Source of the DNA: JBFLXB01 sp964570625
GTDB lineage: Bacteria > Nitrospirota > Nitrospiria > 2-01-FULL-66-17
DNA length: 64,000 nt
Reading direction: 5' to 3'
Assembly: GCA_964570625.1 (NCBI GenBank)
Contig: CAZMYW010000028.1
Span: forward strand, 48,694 to 112,693
Shown: one piece after another, positions 36,230 to 45,218 of the stretch
Layout: every line of letters begins with the position of its first letter
Position numbering within the stretch: position 1 is the first letter of the stretch
The notes under the pieces: generated by a model
What the model was told of the DNA's origin: nothing
Databases searched by the model: none
The model's input: only the letters and a program-made list of their open reading frames with translations
Translations under genes and position numbers: made by a program

Positions 36230-37543
36230 TCACATGCTGCGGCCCTTGAGCCGCCCCTTGCGCATAAAGCCTTCGTAGTTGCGCGTGATCATGTGGGTCT
36301 CGATCTGCTGCGCGGTGTCGAGGCCCACGCCCACCACGATCAGCAACGACGTGCCGCCGAAAAAGAACGGCAGCCCGGCTTGATAGATCAACAACTCCGG
36401 GATCACGCACACCACCGCTAGGTACACCGACCCGGCAAAGGTCACCCGAGTCAGGACCCGATAGATGTAGTCCGACGTTTTCTGTCCGGGCCGAATGCCG
36501 GGGATGAATCCCCCGTACTTCTTCATATTGTCCGCCATGTCCACCGGATTCAGCACAACAGCGGTGTAGAAGAATGCAAAAAAGATGATCAGCGACACAT
36601 ACAAGAGGGTGTAGAGCACCGAGCCAGGGGCCAACTGCTGCGAAAGACTCTGTACCCACGCGATCTGGATGAACCCCGCGATCGTGGCCGGAAACGCGAT
36701 CAAGCTGGAGGCGAAGATCGGAGGAATCACGCCCGCGGTGTTGATCTTCAGCGGAATATGCGTGTTCTGCCCCCCGTACACCCGACGCCCCACCACCCGT
36801 TTGGCGTATTGGACCGGAATCTTCCGCCGGCCGCTTTCCAAAAACACGATCGCCGCGGTCACACCCACCATCATGAGGGCGAGCGCAAGCAGAAATACGC
36901 TGCTCAACTGCCCCGTGTCCCACAGACTATAGGTATTGATGAGCGCGCTGGGGATGTTGGCCACGATGCCCGCAAAGATGATCAGCGAGATGCCGTTCCC
37001 GATGCCCCGTTCGGTGATCTGCTCGCCGAGCCACATCAGGAACGCCGTGCCCGCCGTGATCGTGATCATGGTCATCAGACGGAACGCCCAACCGGGTTGC
37101 TGCACGAACACCCCGCCGTTCATCTTTTCCAGGCCGACGGCGATTCCAAAGGACTGGATGAGCCCGATGAAAATCGTGCCGTACCGGGTGTATTGAATGA
37201 TCTTCTTTCGACCTCGCTCCCCTTCCTTGGCCAATTTGGTCAACGTGGGGACCACCACCGTCAACAACTGCAAAATAATAGACGCCGAAATGTAGGGCAT
37301 GATGCCCAAGGCCACGATCGTGACCCTGGCCAGGGCGCCGCCGGAAAACATGTCCAAAAACCCCATCAGGGCGCCGCCCTCCTGATGGAGAAACTTACTC
37401 AGCTCTTCGCCGTCGATGCCCGGAGTCGGGACGTGCGCGGCGATGCGATACACCGCCAGCATGGCCAACGTAAACAAGATACGCTGGCGCAGTTCCGGGA
37501 TCTTGAAGACGTTCTGGAGGTTCGTGACGAGCCGGTCGAACAC
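36230..37543 (-). CDS. secY: Protein translocase subunit SecY
   Basis: 437 residues with ten membrane helices. It opens LRQRILFTLAMLAVYRIAAHVPTPGID, has the plug region SGGALARVTIVALGIMPYISASIILQLL, and ends with NYEGFMRKGRLKGRSM. It forms the inner-membrane channel with SecE (encoded at 63181) and SecG (not in this window). Confidence 0.98.
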   Translation of the reverse strand: MFDRLVTNLQNVFKIPELRQRILFTLAMLAVYRIAAHVPTPGIDGEELSKFLHQEGGALMGFLDMFSGGALARVTIVALGIMPYISASIILQLLTVVVPTLTKLAKEGERGRKKIIQYTRYGTIFIGLIQSFGIAVGLEKMNGGVFVQQPGWAFRLMTMITITAGTAFLMWLGEQITERGIGNGISLIIFAGIVANIPSALINTYSLWDTGQLSSVFLLALALMMVGVTAAIVFLESGRRKIPVQYAKRVVGRRVYGGQNTHIPLKINTAGVIPPIFASSLIAFPATIAGFIQIAWVQSLSQQLAPGSVLYTLLYVSLIIFFAFFYTAVVLNPVDMADNMKKYGGFIPGIRPGQKTSDYIYRVLTRVTFAGSVYLAVVCVIPELLIYQAGLPFFFGGTSLLIVVGVGLDTAQQIETHMITRNYEGFMRKGRLKGRSM

Positions 37544-37557
37544 GGGGTCGTCCCCTC

Positions 37558-38019
37558 TCAGCGCCGTGTCGAGACTTCGATAAGGACCACTGTTCCGCCG
37601 GCCGCTTCGATCTTCTCTTTGGCGCCCCGGCTAAACGCGTGCGCCTGAACCGTCAGCGGCGCGGCCAACGTCCCTTCCCCGAGGATCTTGACCGTAGCGA
37701 CTGAAGTCTTGATCACACCCGCAGCCTTCAGACGCTCGGGGGTCACCGGGCTGGTTGCGTCGAACCGCGCCAGGCGATCCAGATTCACGACCGCCGGCTC
37801 ATCGCGGAAAATATTCACGAACCCTCGCTTGGGGGCACGGCGGATGATCGGGTTCTGTCCGCCCTCGAATCCCGGACCTTTGGTGCCGCCGGAGCGCGCG
37901 CCTTGCCCTTTGTGTCCCTTGGTCGAGGTTTTCCCATGACCGGAGCCGATCCCTCGGCCGAGCCGCTTTTCTTTTTTCTTAGCGCCGCGCGCGGGCGCCA
38001 GTTGGTCCAAGCGAATCAT
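37558..38019 (-). CDS. rplO: 50S ribosomal protein L15
   Basis: 153 residues: MIRLDQLAPARGAKKKEKRLGRGIGSGHGKTSTKGHKGQGARSG is the Gly/Lys-rich L15 opening (shortened here by its repeats), with FEGGQNPIIRRAPKRGF in the middle. Its start overlaps the rpmD stop by 4 bases. Confidence 0.97.
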   Translation of the reverse strand: MIRLDQLAPARGAKKKEKRLGRGIGSGHGKTSTKGHKGQGARSGGTKGPGFEGGQNPIIRRAPKRGFVNIFRDEPAVVNLDRLARFDATSPVTPERLKAAGVIKTSVATVKILGEGTLAAPLTVQAHAFSRGAKEKIEAAGGTVVLIEVSTRR

Positions 38020-38254
38020 GCCCGCTCCCCGGTGTGAGGTTCGACCCGCACCATATGCGAGATCGCATCCACCATGCCGCGAATCGCCGGGGTATCCGGC
38101 CGGATCACGGTCTGCTGGAGTTTCCTGAAGCCCAGGCCTTTGACGATGGCTTTATGCTTCGCCGGGCGGCCGATGGGGCTTCGCACCAGCGTGATCGCCA
38201 GACGCGAACCCGCGGGCGGCGTGGCAGCCTTTGCGCTCGAGGCCCGAGAATTCG

Positions 38255-38258
<4 letters not shown>
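38016..38258 (-). CDS. rpmD: 50S ribosomal protein L30, with N-terminal extension
   Basis: 80 residues, while bacterial uL30 is usually about 60. The core starts near residue 19 (LAITLVRSPIGRPAKHKAIVKGLGFRKLQQTVIR) and ends HMVRVEPHT. The first 18 residues are Ser/Ala-rich and may be a real extension; no better internal start is evident. It overlaps rpsE by 4 bases. Confidence 0.93.
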
Positions 38259-38764
<506 letters not shown>

Positions 38765-38777
38765 CCGTCGGTCCTCC

Positions 38778-39146
38778 CTAGAAGTTCAGGCCCGCTTCGC
38801 GCGCAGCGTCGGCAAGCGCCTTCAGCCGGCCGTGATACAGGTAGCCCCCTCGGTCGAACACCACCGCCGCCACGTTGGCAGCTTTGGCGCGTTCCGCGAG
38901 CGTCACACCCAACGTTTTCGCCGCCTCGATCGAGTTACTTTTCACGCGCTCGCGAATCGCAGGCTCCAAGGTCGAGGCCGCGACCACCGTGCGGCCATCC
39001 AAGTCGTCGATGATTTGGCAATACAGGTACCGATTACTTCGAAACACCGACAACCGCAGACGACTCTTGGTTCCGACGACGCGTTTGCGCACCCGCCGGT
39101 GCCTACGCTGGCGAGCTTCCACCTTCTCTTTGGCATTCATGCTCAT
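38778..39146 (-). CDS. rplR: 50S ribosomal protein L18
   Basis: 122 residues with RRHRRVRKRVVGTKSRLRLSVFRSNRYLYCQIIDD and the terminal FDRGGYLYHGRLKALADAAREAGLNF typical of uL18. It binds 5S rRNA. Confidence 0.97.
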   Translation of the reverse strand: MSMNAKEKVEARQRRHRRVRKRVVGTKSRLRLSVFRSNRYLYCQIIDDLDGRTVVAASTLEPAIRERVKSNSIEAAKTLGVTLAERAKAANVAAVVFDRGGYLYHGRLKALADAAREAGLNF

Positions 39147-39188
39147 CGTCCGCTCATCCCAGTCCGCATCCCGGCGCGCCGAGGGCGC

Positions 39189-39725
39189 TTATTTGCCGGT
39201 CTTCCCTTCTTTTCGAATGATGTGTTCACCTGCGTATTTGACGCCCTTCCCCTTATAGGGCTCAGGCTTGCGCATCGCTCGAATCTTCGCCGCCGTCTGG
39301 CCGACCAGGTATTTGTCGATCCCTTTCAGGGTCACCACGGTCTGCTTCTCAACCGCCGCGTCGATCCCCGCTGGCAACGGGAACTCGATCTGATGGGTGT
39401 ATCCCAGATTCAACAGCAATTTTTTCCCTTGCAGTTGCGCGCGGAAGCCCACCCCGATGATCTCCAGCACTCGTTCGTACCCCTGGGATACGCCCTCCAC
39501 CATGTTCTTGATCTCGTTCCTGACCGTCCCATGCAGGGATCGGTCGGTCTTTTCGTCCGACGAGCGGCTGACCTTGACTTGCCCGTTTTCCACCAGGACC
39601 GACACCCGAGGGTGAAACGCCTTCGACAGTTCGCCCTTGGGCCCTTTGACCCGGACCAGGCCGCCCGCGACCTTGACGTCGACCCCCTTGGGAACCGTGA
39701 TTTCTTTCCGTCCGACCCTAGACAT
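39189..39725 (-). CDS. rplF: 50S ribosomal protein L6
   Basis: 178 residues: MSRVGRKEITVPKGVDV at the start and the signature PEPYKGKGVKYAGEHIIRKEGKTGK at the end. It lies near the GTPase-associated centre. It follows rpsH by 3 bases. Confidence 0.98.
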   Translation of the reverse strand: MSRVGRKEITVPKGVDVKVAGGLVRVKGPKGELSKAFHPRVSVLVENGQVKVSRSSDEKTDRSLHGTVRNEIKNMVEGVSQGYERVLEIIGVGFRAQLQGKKLLLNLGYTHQIEFPLPAGIDAAVEKQTVVTLKGIDKYLVGQTAAKIRAMRKPEPYKGKGVKYAGEHIIRKEGKTGK

Positions 39726-39728
39726 GAC

Positions 39729-40127
39729 TCACCACACGTAACAGAGGACCTCACCGCCGACCTTGGCCTGCCGTGACTGCTTGTCAGTCAGGACTCCGCG
39801 GTTGGTGGAGAGGATCGCGACCCCGTATCCGCCTCTGACCTTCGGGATGCGCTGATGGCCGACGTAGACGCGACGACCCGGGGTGCTGACTCGCTCGATA
39901 CCCGCGATCACCGACTCTTCTTCGTTGAGGTATTTCAACTCGATCTTCAGCGCCTTGCGTTCTCCCTGCGTCACGACGCGGGCATCGCGGACAAACCCCT
40001 CTTCCTTGAGCAGGCGGGCGATGTCGACTTTGATCCGCGACGAGGGCATCAGGACGGACTCGTGCCGTCGCATCGTCGCGTTACGAATGCGCGTCAACAT
40101 GTCGGCAATGGGATCGGTCATGCTCAT
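39729..40127 (-). CDS. rpsH: 30S ribosomal protein S8
   Basis: 132 residues: MTDPIADMLTRIRNA at the start, VSTPGRRVYVGHQRIPKVRGGYG, and the C-terminal GVAILSTNRGVLTDKQSRQAKVGGEVLCYVW. It binds 16S rRNA helix 21 and in many bacteria represses the spc operon. Confidence 0.98.
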   Translation of the reverse strand: MSMTDPIADMLTRIRNATMRRHESVLMPSSRIKVDIARLLKEEGFVRDARVVTQGERKALKIELKYLNEEESVIAGIERVSTPGRRVYVGHQRIPKVRGGYGVAILSTNRGVLTDKQSRQAKVGGEVLCYVW

Positions 40128-40161
40128 CGTTTGGTCACTCCTTGCTTCCAGCTCTGGCCGC

Positions 40162-40347
40162 TCACCAGCTCGCCTTCACGACACCCGGGATGTCCCCGCG
40201 CAGACTGAAGTTGCGGAAGCAGATCCGGCAGAGGGCGAACTTCCGAATATAGCCTCGCACGCGCCCACAGGACTTGCACCGGTGGTACTGGCGAACCGCA
40301 AATTTTTGCGGCTGTTGAGATTTGAACACGAGTGCCTTGCGCGCCAT
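40162..40347 (-). CDS. rpsN: 30S ribosomal protein S14, type Z (zinc form)
   Basis: 61 residues, the short C+ form: MARKALVFKSQQPQKFAVRQ, then CKSCGRVRGYIRKFALCRIC with four zinc-binding Cys, ending GDIPGVVKASW. The long Cys-free form of enterics is about 100 residues. It is 13 bases after rplE. Confidence 0.97.
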   Translation of the reverse strand: MARKALVFKSQQPQKFAVRQYHRCKSCGRVRGYIRKFALCRICFRNFSLRGDIPGVVKASW

Positions 40348-40360
40348 GCGTCTCCTTCGA

Positions 40361-40924
40361 TCAATTCCGGAACGGCATGCCGAGGTGCTTGAGCAGCGCC
40401 TGGGCCTCTGCGTCGGTCCGTGCGGTGGTCACGATCGTGATATCCATTCCGTGAATCGCGCTGATCTCGTCGTACTTGATTTCGGGGAAGATCAGTTGTT
40501 CTTTGAGCCCCAAGGTGTAGTTTCCCCTCCCGTCGAACGACCGACCGAGCACCCCGCGAAAATCCCGGATCCGCGGGAGCGCCACATGGAGGAGCCGTTC
40601 AAGGAACTCCCACATCCGTTGGCCGCGCATGGTGGCCTTGCACCCGATCGACATGCCCTCCCGCAGCTTGAATCCGGCGATGGACTTGCGCGCCTTGGTG
40701 ACCATGGGACGCTGGCCCGTGATCAGGCCGACCTCGCCCATCGCCGCCTCCAGCAACTTGCCGTTGGCCGTGGCCTCGCCCATTCCGACGTTGAGCACGA
40801 CCTTCTCGACCCGAGGCACCTGCATCGGGTTCTGGTACGCAAATTCCTTCATCAACAGCGGCACGATCTCTTCTCGATAGCGCGCGCGAAGTGGAGGCAC
40901 CTCGGTGATTGTCGTCTTGGTCAT
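40361..40924 (-). CDS. rplE: 50S ribosomal protein L5
   Basis: 187 residues: ENPMQVPRVEK-like opening (here YQNPMQVPRVEKVVLNVGMGEA), ITGQRPMVTKARKSIAGFKLREGM, and the end MDITIVTTARTDAEAQALLKHLGMPFRN. It binds 5S rRNA and the P-site tRNA. Confidence 0.98.
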   Translation of the reverse strand: MTKTTITEVPPLRARYREEIVPLLMKEFAYQNPMQVPRVEKVVLNVGMGEATANGKLLEAAMGEVGLITGQRPMVTKARKSIAGFKLREGMSIGCKATMRGQRMWEFLERLLHVALPRIRDFRGVLGRSFDGRGNYTLGLKEQLIFPEIKYDEISAIHGMDITIVTTARTDAEAQALLKHLGMPFRN

Positions 40925-40927
40925 GGC

Positions 40928-41290
40928 CTATCCCTTATCCACAATCTCGCCGCACCGTTTGCAACGACGAAGTCGGCGCGCCCCTTCGAGCAGGGCGATT
41001 CCCAGCCGGGCGGGCTTGGCGCAGTGTGGACAGACCACCATCACCTTGGACAGCGCCAGCGCCCCTTCCTTCTCAATGATGCCGCCCTTGTTGGATCGCC
41101 CGGGCTTGGTGTGGCGCTTGATCAGGTTTAACTTCTCGACCACGACCTTGGATTGGGCCGGCATGACGTTCAGCACCTTCCCCTGCTTGCCGCGCTCCTT
41201 GCCCGCCAGGATCACCACGGTATCGCCTTTCTTGATCCGGGCCTTCGTGGGCTTCGCGTCAACCGTATTCAGCGTCATACGTATCATCAT
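40928..41290 (-). CDS. rplX: 50S ribosomal protein L24 (four-Cys tail)
   Basis: 120 residues. The KOW motif KKGDTVVILAGKERGKQGKVLNVMPAQSKVVVEKLN is followed by RHTKPGRSNKGGIIEKEGALALSKVMVVCPHCAKPAR and then RRCKRCGEIVDKG. The CPHC..CKRC pairs form a likely zinc ribbon. AGGGA sits just before ATG 41290; 41278 is another possible start. Confidence 0.96.
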   Translation of the reverse strand: MMIRMTLNTVDAKPTKARIKKGDTVVILAGKERGKQGKVLNVMPAQSKVVVEKLNLIKRHTKPGRSNKGGIIEKEGALALSKVMVVCPHCAKPARLGIALLEGARRLRRCKRCGEIVDKG

Positions 41291-41314
41291 CTATCCCTGT
41301 GTCCGGTGCCTCGC

Positions 41315-41683
41315 CTACAGCACCTCGGGCGCCAACGAAATAATCTTCATGAACTTTTTCCACCGTAATTCACGGGCGACCGGACCGAAAATGCGCGTGC
41401 CGATCGGTTCACCCTGGGGGTTGATCAGCACCGCGGCGTTCCGGTCGAACTTGATATACGATCCGTCGTCCCGACGAACCTCTTTGGCCGTTCTCACCAC
41501 CACCGCCTTGACCACTTCGCCCTTCTTGACGCTCCCCTGAGGAATGGCTTCTTTGACCGTCACCTTAATGACGTCGCCGATCGTGGCGTAGCGGCGCTTG
41601 GACCCGCCGAAGACGTGAAAACACATCACCTTCTTCGCGCCCGAGTTGTCGGCGACATCCAGCATGGTGTAAATCTGGATCAT
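41315..41683 (-). CDS. rplN: 50S ribosomal protein L14
   Basis: 122 residues: MIQIYTMLDVADNSGAKKVMCFHVFGGSKRRYATIGD, with RRDDGSYIKFDRNAAVLINPQGEPIGTRIFGPVARELR, the uL14 signature. It is at the subunit interface. The start overlaps the rpsQ stop by 4 bases. Confidence 0.98.
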   Translation of the reverse strand: MIQIYTMLDVADNSGAKKVMCFHVFGGSKRRYATIGDVIKVTVKEAIPQGSVKKGEVVKAVVVRTAKEVRRDDGSYIKFDRNAAVLINPQGEPIGTRIFGPVARELRWKKFMKIISLAPEVL

Positions 41684-42018
41684 GGCGCGGCCGACTCCTG
41701 ACCAACCTTCTTGGTCTCGGCCACGGCCCGCTCAAGGATCGAGGTCACCCGCCAGCGCTTCAGCTTGGAGAGCGGGCGGGTTTCCGCCAATCGGACCAGA
41801 TCGCCCAGCCCGCAGCCGCGGTCGTCGTGAGCCATATACCGCGTACTCCGCCGCACGACTTTCTTGTACTTGGGGTGGATGATCGTCCACTCGACCGTCA
41901 CCACGACGGTCTTTTGCATCTTGTTGCTGATCACACGGCCCACGACCGATTTCGGCGCTTTGGATGCGGGCTTGGTGGCGTCGGTGCTGCGAGTCGGTGC
42001 GGCGGCGGCCTTGTCCAT
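41680..42018 (-). CDS. rpsQ: 30S ribosomal protein S17, with N-terminal extension
   Basis: 112 residues; typical uS17 is about 85. The core starts near residue 27 (VVGRVISNKMQKTVVVTVEWTIIHPKYKKVVRRS) and includes AHDDRGCGLGDLVRLAETRPLSKLKRWRV. The first 25 residues are Ala/Pro/Lys-rich. ATG 42018 is given; GTG 42024, overlapping the rpmC stop, is an alternative. Confidence 0.95.
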   Translation of the reverse strand: MDKAAAAPTRSTDATKPASKAPKSVVGRVISNKMQKTVVVTVEWTIIHPKYKKVVRRSTRYMAHDDRGCGLGDLVRLAETRPLSKLKRWRVTSILERAVAETKKVGQESAAP

Positions 42019-42020
42019 GG

Positions 42021-42227
42021 TCACTTGGCGCCAGCGCGATCCGTCTCGCGGGCGATGGTCTTCACCCGCGCCATGTCACGCCGGACGGTTTTAAACCGAG
42101 CGGGGTTCTCAACCCGGCCGGTCGCGTTCTGCACGCGAAGGTGGAACAACTCTTTTTTCAGGTCTCGCTCCTTCTGTGCGAGCTCCTCACGGGTCAATCC
42201 TCGGAGGTCCTTCACCTCTATCGTCAT
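42021..42227 (-). CDS. rpmC: 50S ribosomal protein L29
   Basis: 68 residues, two helices: MTIEVKDLRGLTREELAQKERDLKKELFHLRVQNATGRVENPARFKTVRRDMARVKTIARE. It lies at the exit tunnel. The preceding rplP stop is 2 bases upstream. Confidence 0.97.
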   Translation of the reverse strand: MTIEVKDLRGLTREELAQKERDLKKELFHLRVQNATGRVENPARFKTVRRDMARVKTIARETDRAGAK

Positions 42228-42229
42228 CG

Positions 42230-42646
42230 CTATACCTCCGCTCCGCGCTCGATGAACTTGGTCGCAATCGGCAGCTTGAACGACGCGAGCCGAAACGCGG
42301 CCTTGGCGATGTCCTGCGTCACGCCTTCCATCTCATACAAGATCCGGCCAGGCTTCACCACACAGACCCACAGCTCGGGATTGCCCTTGCCTTTTCCCAT
42401 CCGGGTTTCGGCGGGCTTCTTGCTGATGGGTTTGTCCGGGAACACGCGAATCCAAATCCGTCCGCCGCGTTTAACGTACCGGGTCATGGCGATTCGGGCC
42501 GCTTCGATCTGGCGGGCGGTGACCCAGCCCGGTTCGAGCGCTTTGAGTCCGAAGTCACCGAACGCCAGCTCCGCGCCGCGATAGGCTTTGCCGGTCATCC
42601 GACCCTTCTGCATCTTGCGGAACTTGACCTTCTTCGGACTAAGCAT
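42230..42646 (-). CDS. rplP: 50S ribosomal protein L16
   Basis: 138 residues: MLSPKKVKFRKMQKGRMTGKAYRG, the central GWVTARQIEAARIAMTRYVKRGGRIWIRVFPDKPISKKPAETRMGKGKG, and VKPGRILYEMEGV. It helps form the A site. It overlaps the rpsC stop by 8 bases. Confidence 0.98.
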   Translation of the reverse strand: MLSPKKVKFRKMQKGRMTGKAYRGAELAFGDFGLKALEPGWVTARQIEAARIAMTRYVKRGGRIWIRVFPDKPISKKPAETRMGKGKGNPELWVCVVKPGRILYEMEGVTQDIAKAAFRLASFKLPIATKFIERGAEV

Positions 42647-43313
42647 GAGCCTTCATCCCCCGTTCATCGGCACTCGTGAGCCCGACGCCCGGAGAGAGCT
42701 CGCCGCGGTAAATCCACACCCGGACCCCGATCTGTCCATAGGTCGTCTTCGCTTCCGCCAAGCCGTAGTCGATGTCGGCACGGATCGTGTGCAGCGGCAC
42801 GCGGCCCTCTCGGTACCATTCCGTTCGCGCGATTTCATTTCCGCCCAATCGGCCCGCGCACATCACCTTGATGCCCTTGGCGCCTAACCGGAGCGCTGAG
42901 ACCACGGCCTTCTTCATCGCACGGCGGAACGCGATACGTTTTTCCAATTGCAGCGCGATGTTTTCCGCTACCAGTTGCGCATCCACCTCGGGCTTTTTGA
43001 TTTCCCGGATGTTGATCGCCACCTGCCGTTTGGTGAGGGCCTCGAGCTCCGCCTTCAGCTTGTCGACCTCCGCCCCTTTGCGCCCGATGATGATGCCGGG
43101 CCTGGAGGTATGTAGGTTGATCCGCAGGTGGTTGCCCGAGCGCTCGATTTCGATCCGCGCAATCCCGGCGTGGTACAGTTTGGTTTTGACGATCTTGCGG
43201 ACCTTGAGGTCTTCGTGCAGCAACACGGCGTATTCCTTGCCCGCGAACCAGCGCGAATTCCATGTCTTGATGTATCCCAATCGGAATCCGATCGGGTGAA
43301 CCTTATGCCCCAC
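42639..43313 (-). CDS. rpsC: 30S ribosomal protein S3
   Basis: 224 residues: MGHKVHPIGFRLGYIKTWNSRWFAGKEYAVLLHED, the KH domain ITRIRIERSGN-type stretch (IARIEIERSGNHLRINLHTSRPGIIIGRKGAEVDKLK), and the C-terminal domain ending GLAEAKTTYGQIGVRVWIYRGE. It is at the mRNA entry channel. It overlaps rplV by 11 bases. Confidence 0.98.
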   Translation of the reverse strand: MGHKVHPIGFRLGYIKTWNSRWFAGKEYAVLLHEDLKVRKIVKTKLYHAGIARIEIERSGNHLRINLHTSRPGIIIGRKGAEVDKLKAELEALTKRQVAINIREIKKPEVDAQLVAENIALQLEKRIAFRRAMKKAVVSALRLGAKGIKVMCAGRLGGNEIARTEWYREGRVPLHTIRADIDYGLAEAKTTYGQIGVRVWIYRGELSPGVGLTSADERGMKAHA

Positions 43314-43731
43314 GGTGTCCCGCTCCCTTCGCCGCCCCGGTGGTTGCCGCCTTGCGCCGCGCAGGACGCGGTTTCGGCGTGACCACCACGGTAATGTGGC
43401 TCATGCGTTTATGGATCGCGTGCGCACGCCCTTGTGGCGCCGGCTGAATCCGCTTCAACGTTGGTCCCTGGTCCACCACCGCGCGACTGACCACCAGGTC
43501 GTCCACGTCGCCGATCTCACGGTTCTCGGCATTCGCGATCGCAGACCGCAAGACCTTTTCCACCACGCGCGCCGCGCCTTTCGCGGTGAACTTGAGCGTC
43601 GAGAGCGCGTCACCCGCCCGCTTGCCGCGGATCAAGTCGATCACGAGCCTCGCCTTGCGGGGCGCGATTCGCACGAATTTGAGGACCGCTTTTGCTTCCG
43701 CCATGGTGTCCGACATTGTGCTTTCCGCCAC
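43303..43731 (-). CDS. rplV: 50S ribosomal protein L22
   Basis: 142 residues. The core starts AEAKAVLKFVRIAPRKARLVIDLIRGKRAGDALSTL and includes the tunnel loop region RIQPAPQGRAHAIHKRMSHITVVV. A C-terminal Ala/Lys/Gly tail of about 20 residues goes beyond the family core. Two in-frame ATGs near the start leave its exact position open. Confidence 0.96.
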   Translation of the reverse strand: MAESTMSDTMAEAKAVLKFVRIAPRKARLVIDLIRGKRAGDALSTLKFTAKGAARVVEKVLRSAIANAENREIGDVDDLVVSRAVVDQGPTLKRIQPAPQGRAHAIHKRMSHITVVVTPKPRPARRKAATTGAAKGAGHRGA

Positions 43732-43741
43732 GCGCCCGGGG

Positions 43742-44029
43742 TTACTTCGGGGCCGTGGCCTTCTCCGTCTTGGCCGACCCGTGGCCCTTGAACAGCCGCG
43801 TGGGCGAGAATTCCCCGAGCTTGTGCCCGACCAGATTCTCGGTCACATAAACCGGGATGAACTTCTTGCCGTTGTGGACCGCCAACGTGTGACCCAACAT
43901 CTCCGGGATGATGGTGGAGCGACGCGACCACGTCTTGATGATCTTTTTATCCCTGGCCTGGTTCAGCTTTTCGATTTTGGCCATCAAACTGGCATCAACG
44001 AACGGGCCCTTCTTAACTGATCTCGGCAT
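43742..44029 (-). CDS. rpsS: 30S ribosomal protein S19
   Basis: 95 residues: MPRSVKKGPFVDASLMAKIEKLNQARDKKIIKTWSRRSTIIPEMLGHTLAVHNGKKFIPVYVTENLVGHKLGEFSPTR is the complete uS19 pattern (seen in pieces). It is in the 30S head with S13. Confidence 0.98.
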   Translation of the reverse strand: MPRSVKKGPFVDASLMAKIEKLNQARDKKIIKTWSRRSTIIPEMLGHTLAVHNGKKFIPVYVTENLVGHKLGEFSPTRLFKGHGSAKTEKATAPK

Positions 44030-44035
44030 GGCGCG

Positions 44036-44860
44036 CTACTTCCTCTTCTTGATGATGAACCGCGTCGTGTCTTTCCGGCGCCGGGTCTTGAACCCTTTGG
44101 CGAGCTGTCCCCAAGGGGACACCGGATGCGGATTACCCTGCCCGGCCTTACCCTCGCCACCGCCGTGCGGGTGGTCAACGGGGTTCATCGCGACCCCCCG
44201 GACCTTCGGGCGACGCCCCAACCATCGGGAGCGACCAGCTTTACCGATCGACACGTTTTCATGATCGAGATTGCCGACTTGGCCGACCGTGGCCATACAG
44301 GTGGCGTTGATCAATCGCACCTCTCCAGACCCCAACCGGATCTGGGCATACCGCTCGTCTTTCGCCATCAGCTGGGCGACGGCGCCTGCGCTGCGGGCCA
44401 ACTGGCCGCCTTTCCCGGGACGCATCTCGATGTTGTGAATCTGAGTCCCCACCGTAATCTTCGCCAGCGGGAGCGCATTGCCCACTCGAATCTCGGCGTT
44501 CGGCCCCGCCATCACGGTCCCGCCGACCGTCAGACCGAGAGGCGCCAAGATGTAGCGTTTCTCCCCGTCACGGTAGTGCAACAGCGCGATCCGCGCCGAG
44601 CGGTTCGGGTCGTACTCGATCGCGGCCACCGTCGCCGGAATCTCCGGTTTGTCGCGCTTGAAATCGATCAGCCGCAACGCCCGTTTGTGTCCGCCGCCGC
44701 GATGGCGAACCGTCATCTTGCCGACGTTGTTGCGGCCACCCGACGAGGGACGCGACACCAGCAACGATTTTTCGGGACGCCGCTTGGTCACCTCTTCGAA
44801 CGTCGAGCACGTCATCGCACGACGGCCGGGAGAAGTCGGTTTGTAACTCTTTACCGGCAT
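44036..44860 (-). CDS. rplB: 50S ribosomal protein L2
   Basis: 274 residues: MPVKSYKPTSPGRRAMT, GRNNVGKMTVRHRGGGHKRALRLIDFKRDK, and the C-terminal RGVAMNPVDHPHGGGEGKAGQG with the conserved His important for peptidyl transfer. It follows rplW by 4 bases. Confidence 0.98.
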   Translation of the reverse strand: MPVKSYKPTSPGRRAMTCSTFEEVTKRRPEKSLLVSRPSSGGRNNVGKMTVRHRGGGHKRALRLIDFKRDKPEIPATVAAIEYDPNRSARIALLHYRDGEKRYILAPLGLTVGGTVMAGPNAEIRVGNALPLAKITVGTQIHNIEMRPGKGGQLARSAGAVAQLMAKDERYAQIRLGSGEVRLINATCMATVGQVGNLDHENVSIGKAGRSRWLGRRPKVRGVAMNPVDHPHGGGEGKAGQGNPHPVSPWGQLAKGFKTRRRKDTTRFIIKKRK

Positions 44861-44864
44861 CGCC

Positions 44865-45218
44865 TCACCCTCCCTCGAACAGGTCGAGCTTCTGACCCTC
44901 TTTCAAGGTCACCACACCCTTCTTCCATGACGATTTTCGCCCTTCAAATCGCCCGAGACGTTTGGTCTTGCCCCTCACGTTCACGATGTTGACCGAGGCC
45001 ACTTTGACCTTCAAGGCCTCCTCGACCGCTTTCTTCACCTCGGACTTGTTGGCCCGAGACGAGACCACGAACGAGATCTGATTGTGCTGCTCCCGTAAAC
45101 GCGTACTCTTTTCCGTCAACAACGGAGCGATCAAGATATCGTGGGGGTCGACTCGCGAACGAGGAACCGCGGTTCCGGTCGCTGGCTTGGCGGTCGATTT
45201 GCGCGGCGCGGCGCTCAT
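44865..45218 (-). CDS. rplW: 50S ribosomal protein L23
   Basis: 117 residues from ATG 45218, which overlaps the rplD stop as ATGA; the long open frame upstream only shadows rplD. The core is DPHDILIAPLLTEKSTRLREQHNQISFVVSSRANKSEVKKAVEEALKVKVASVNIVNVRGK, read in pieces. About 25 extra residues precede it. L23 is the docking site for trigger factor and SRP at the exit tunnel. Confidence 0.96.
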   Translation of the reverse strand: MSAAPRKSTAKPATGTAVPRSRVDPHDILIAPLLTEKSTRLREQHNQISFVVSSRANKSEVKKAVEEALKVKVASVNIVNVRGKTKRLGRFEGRKSSWKKGVVTLKEGQKLDLFEGG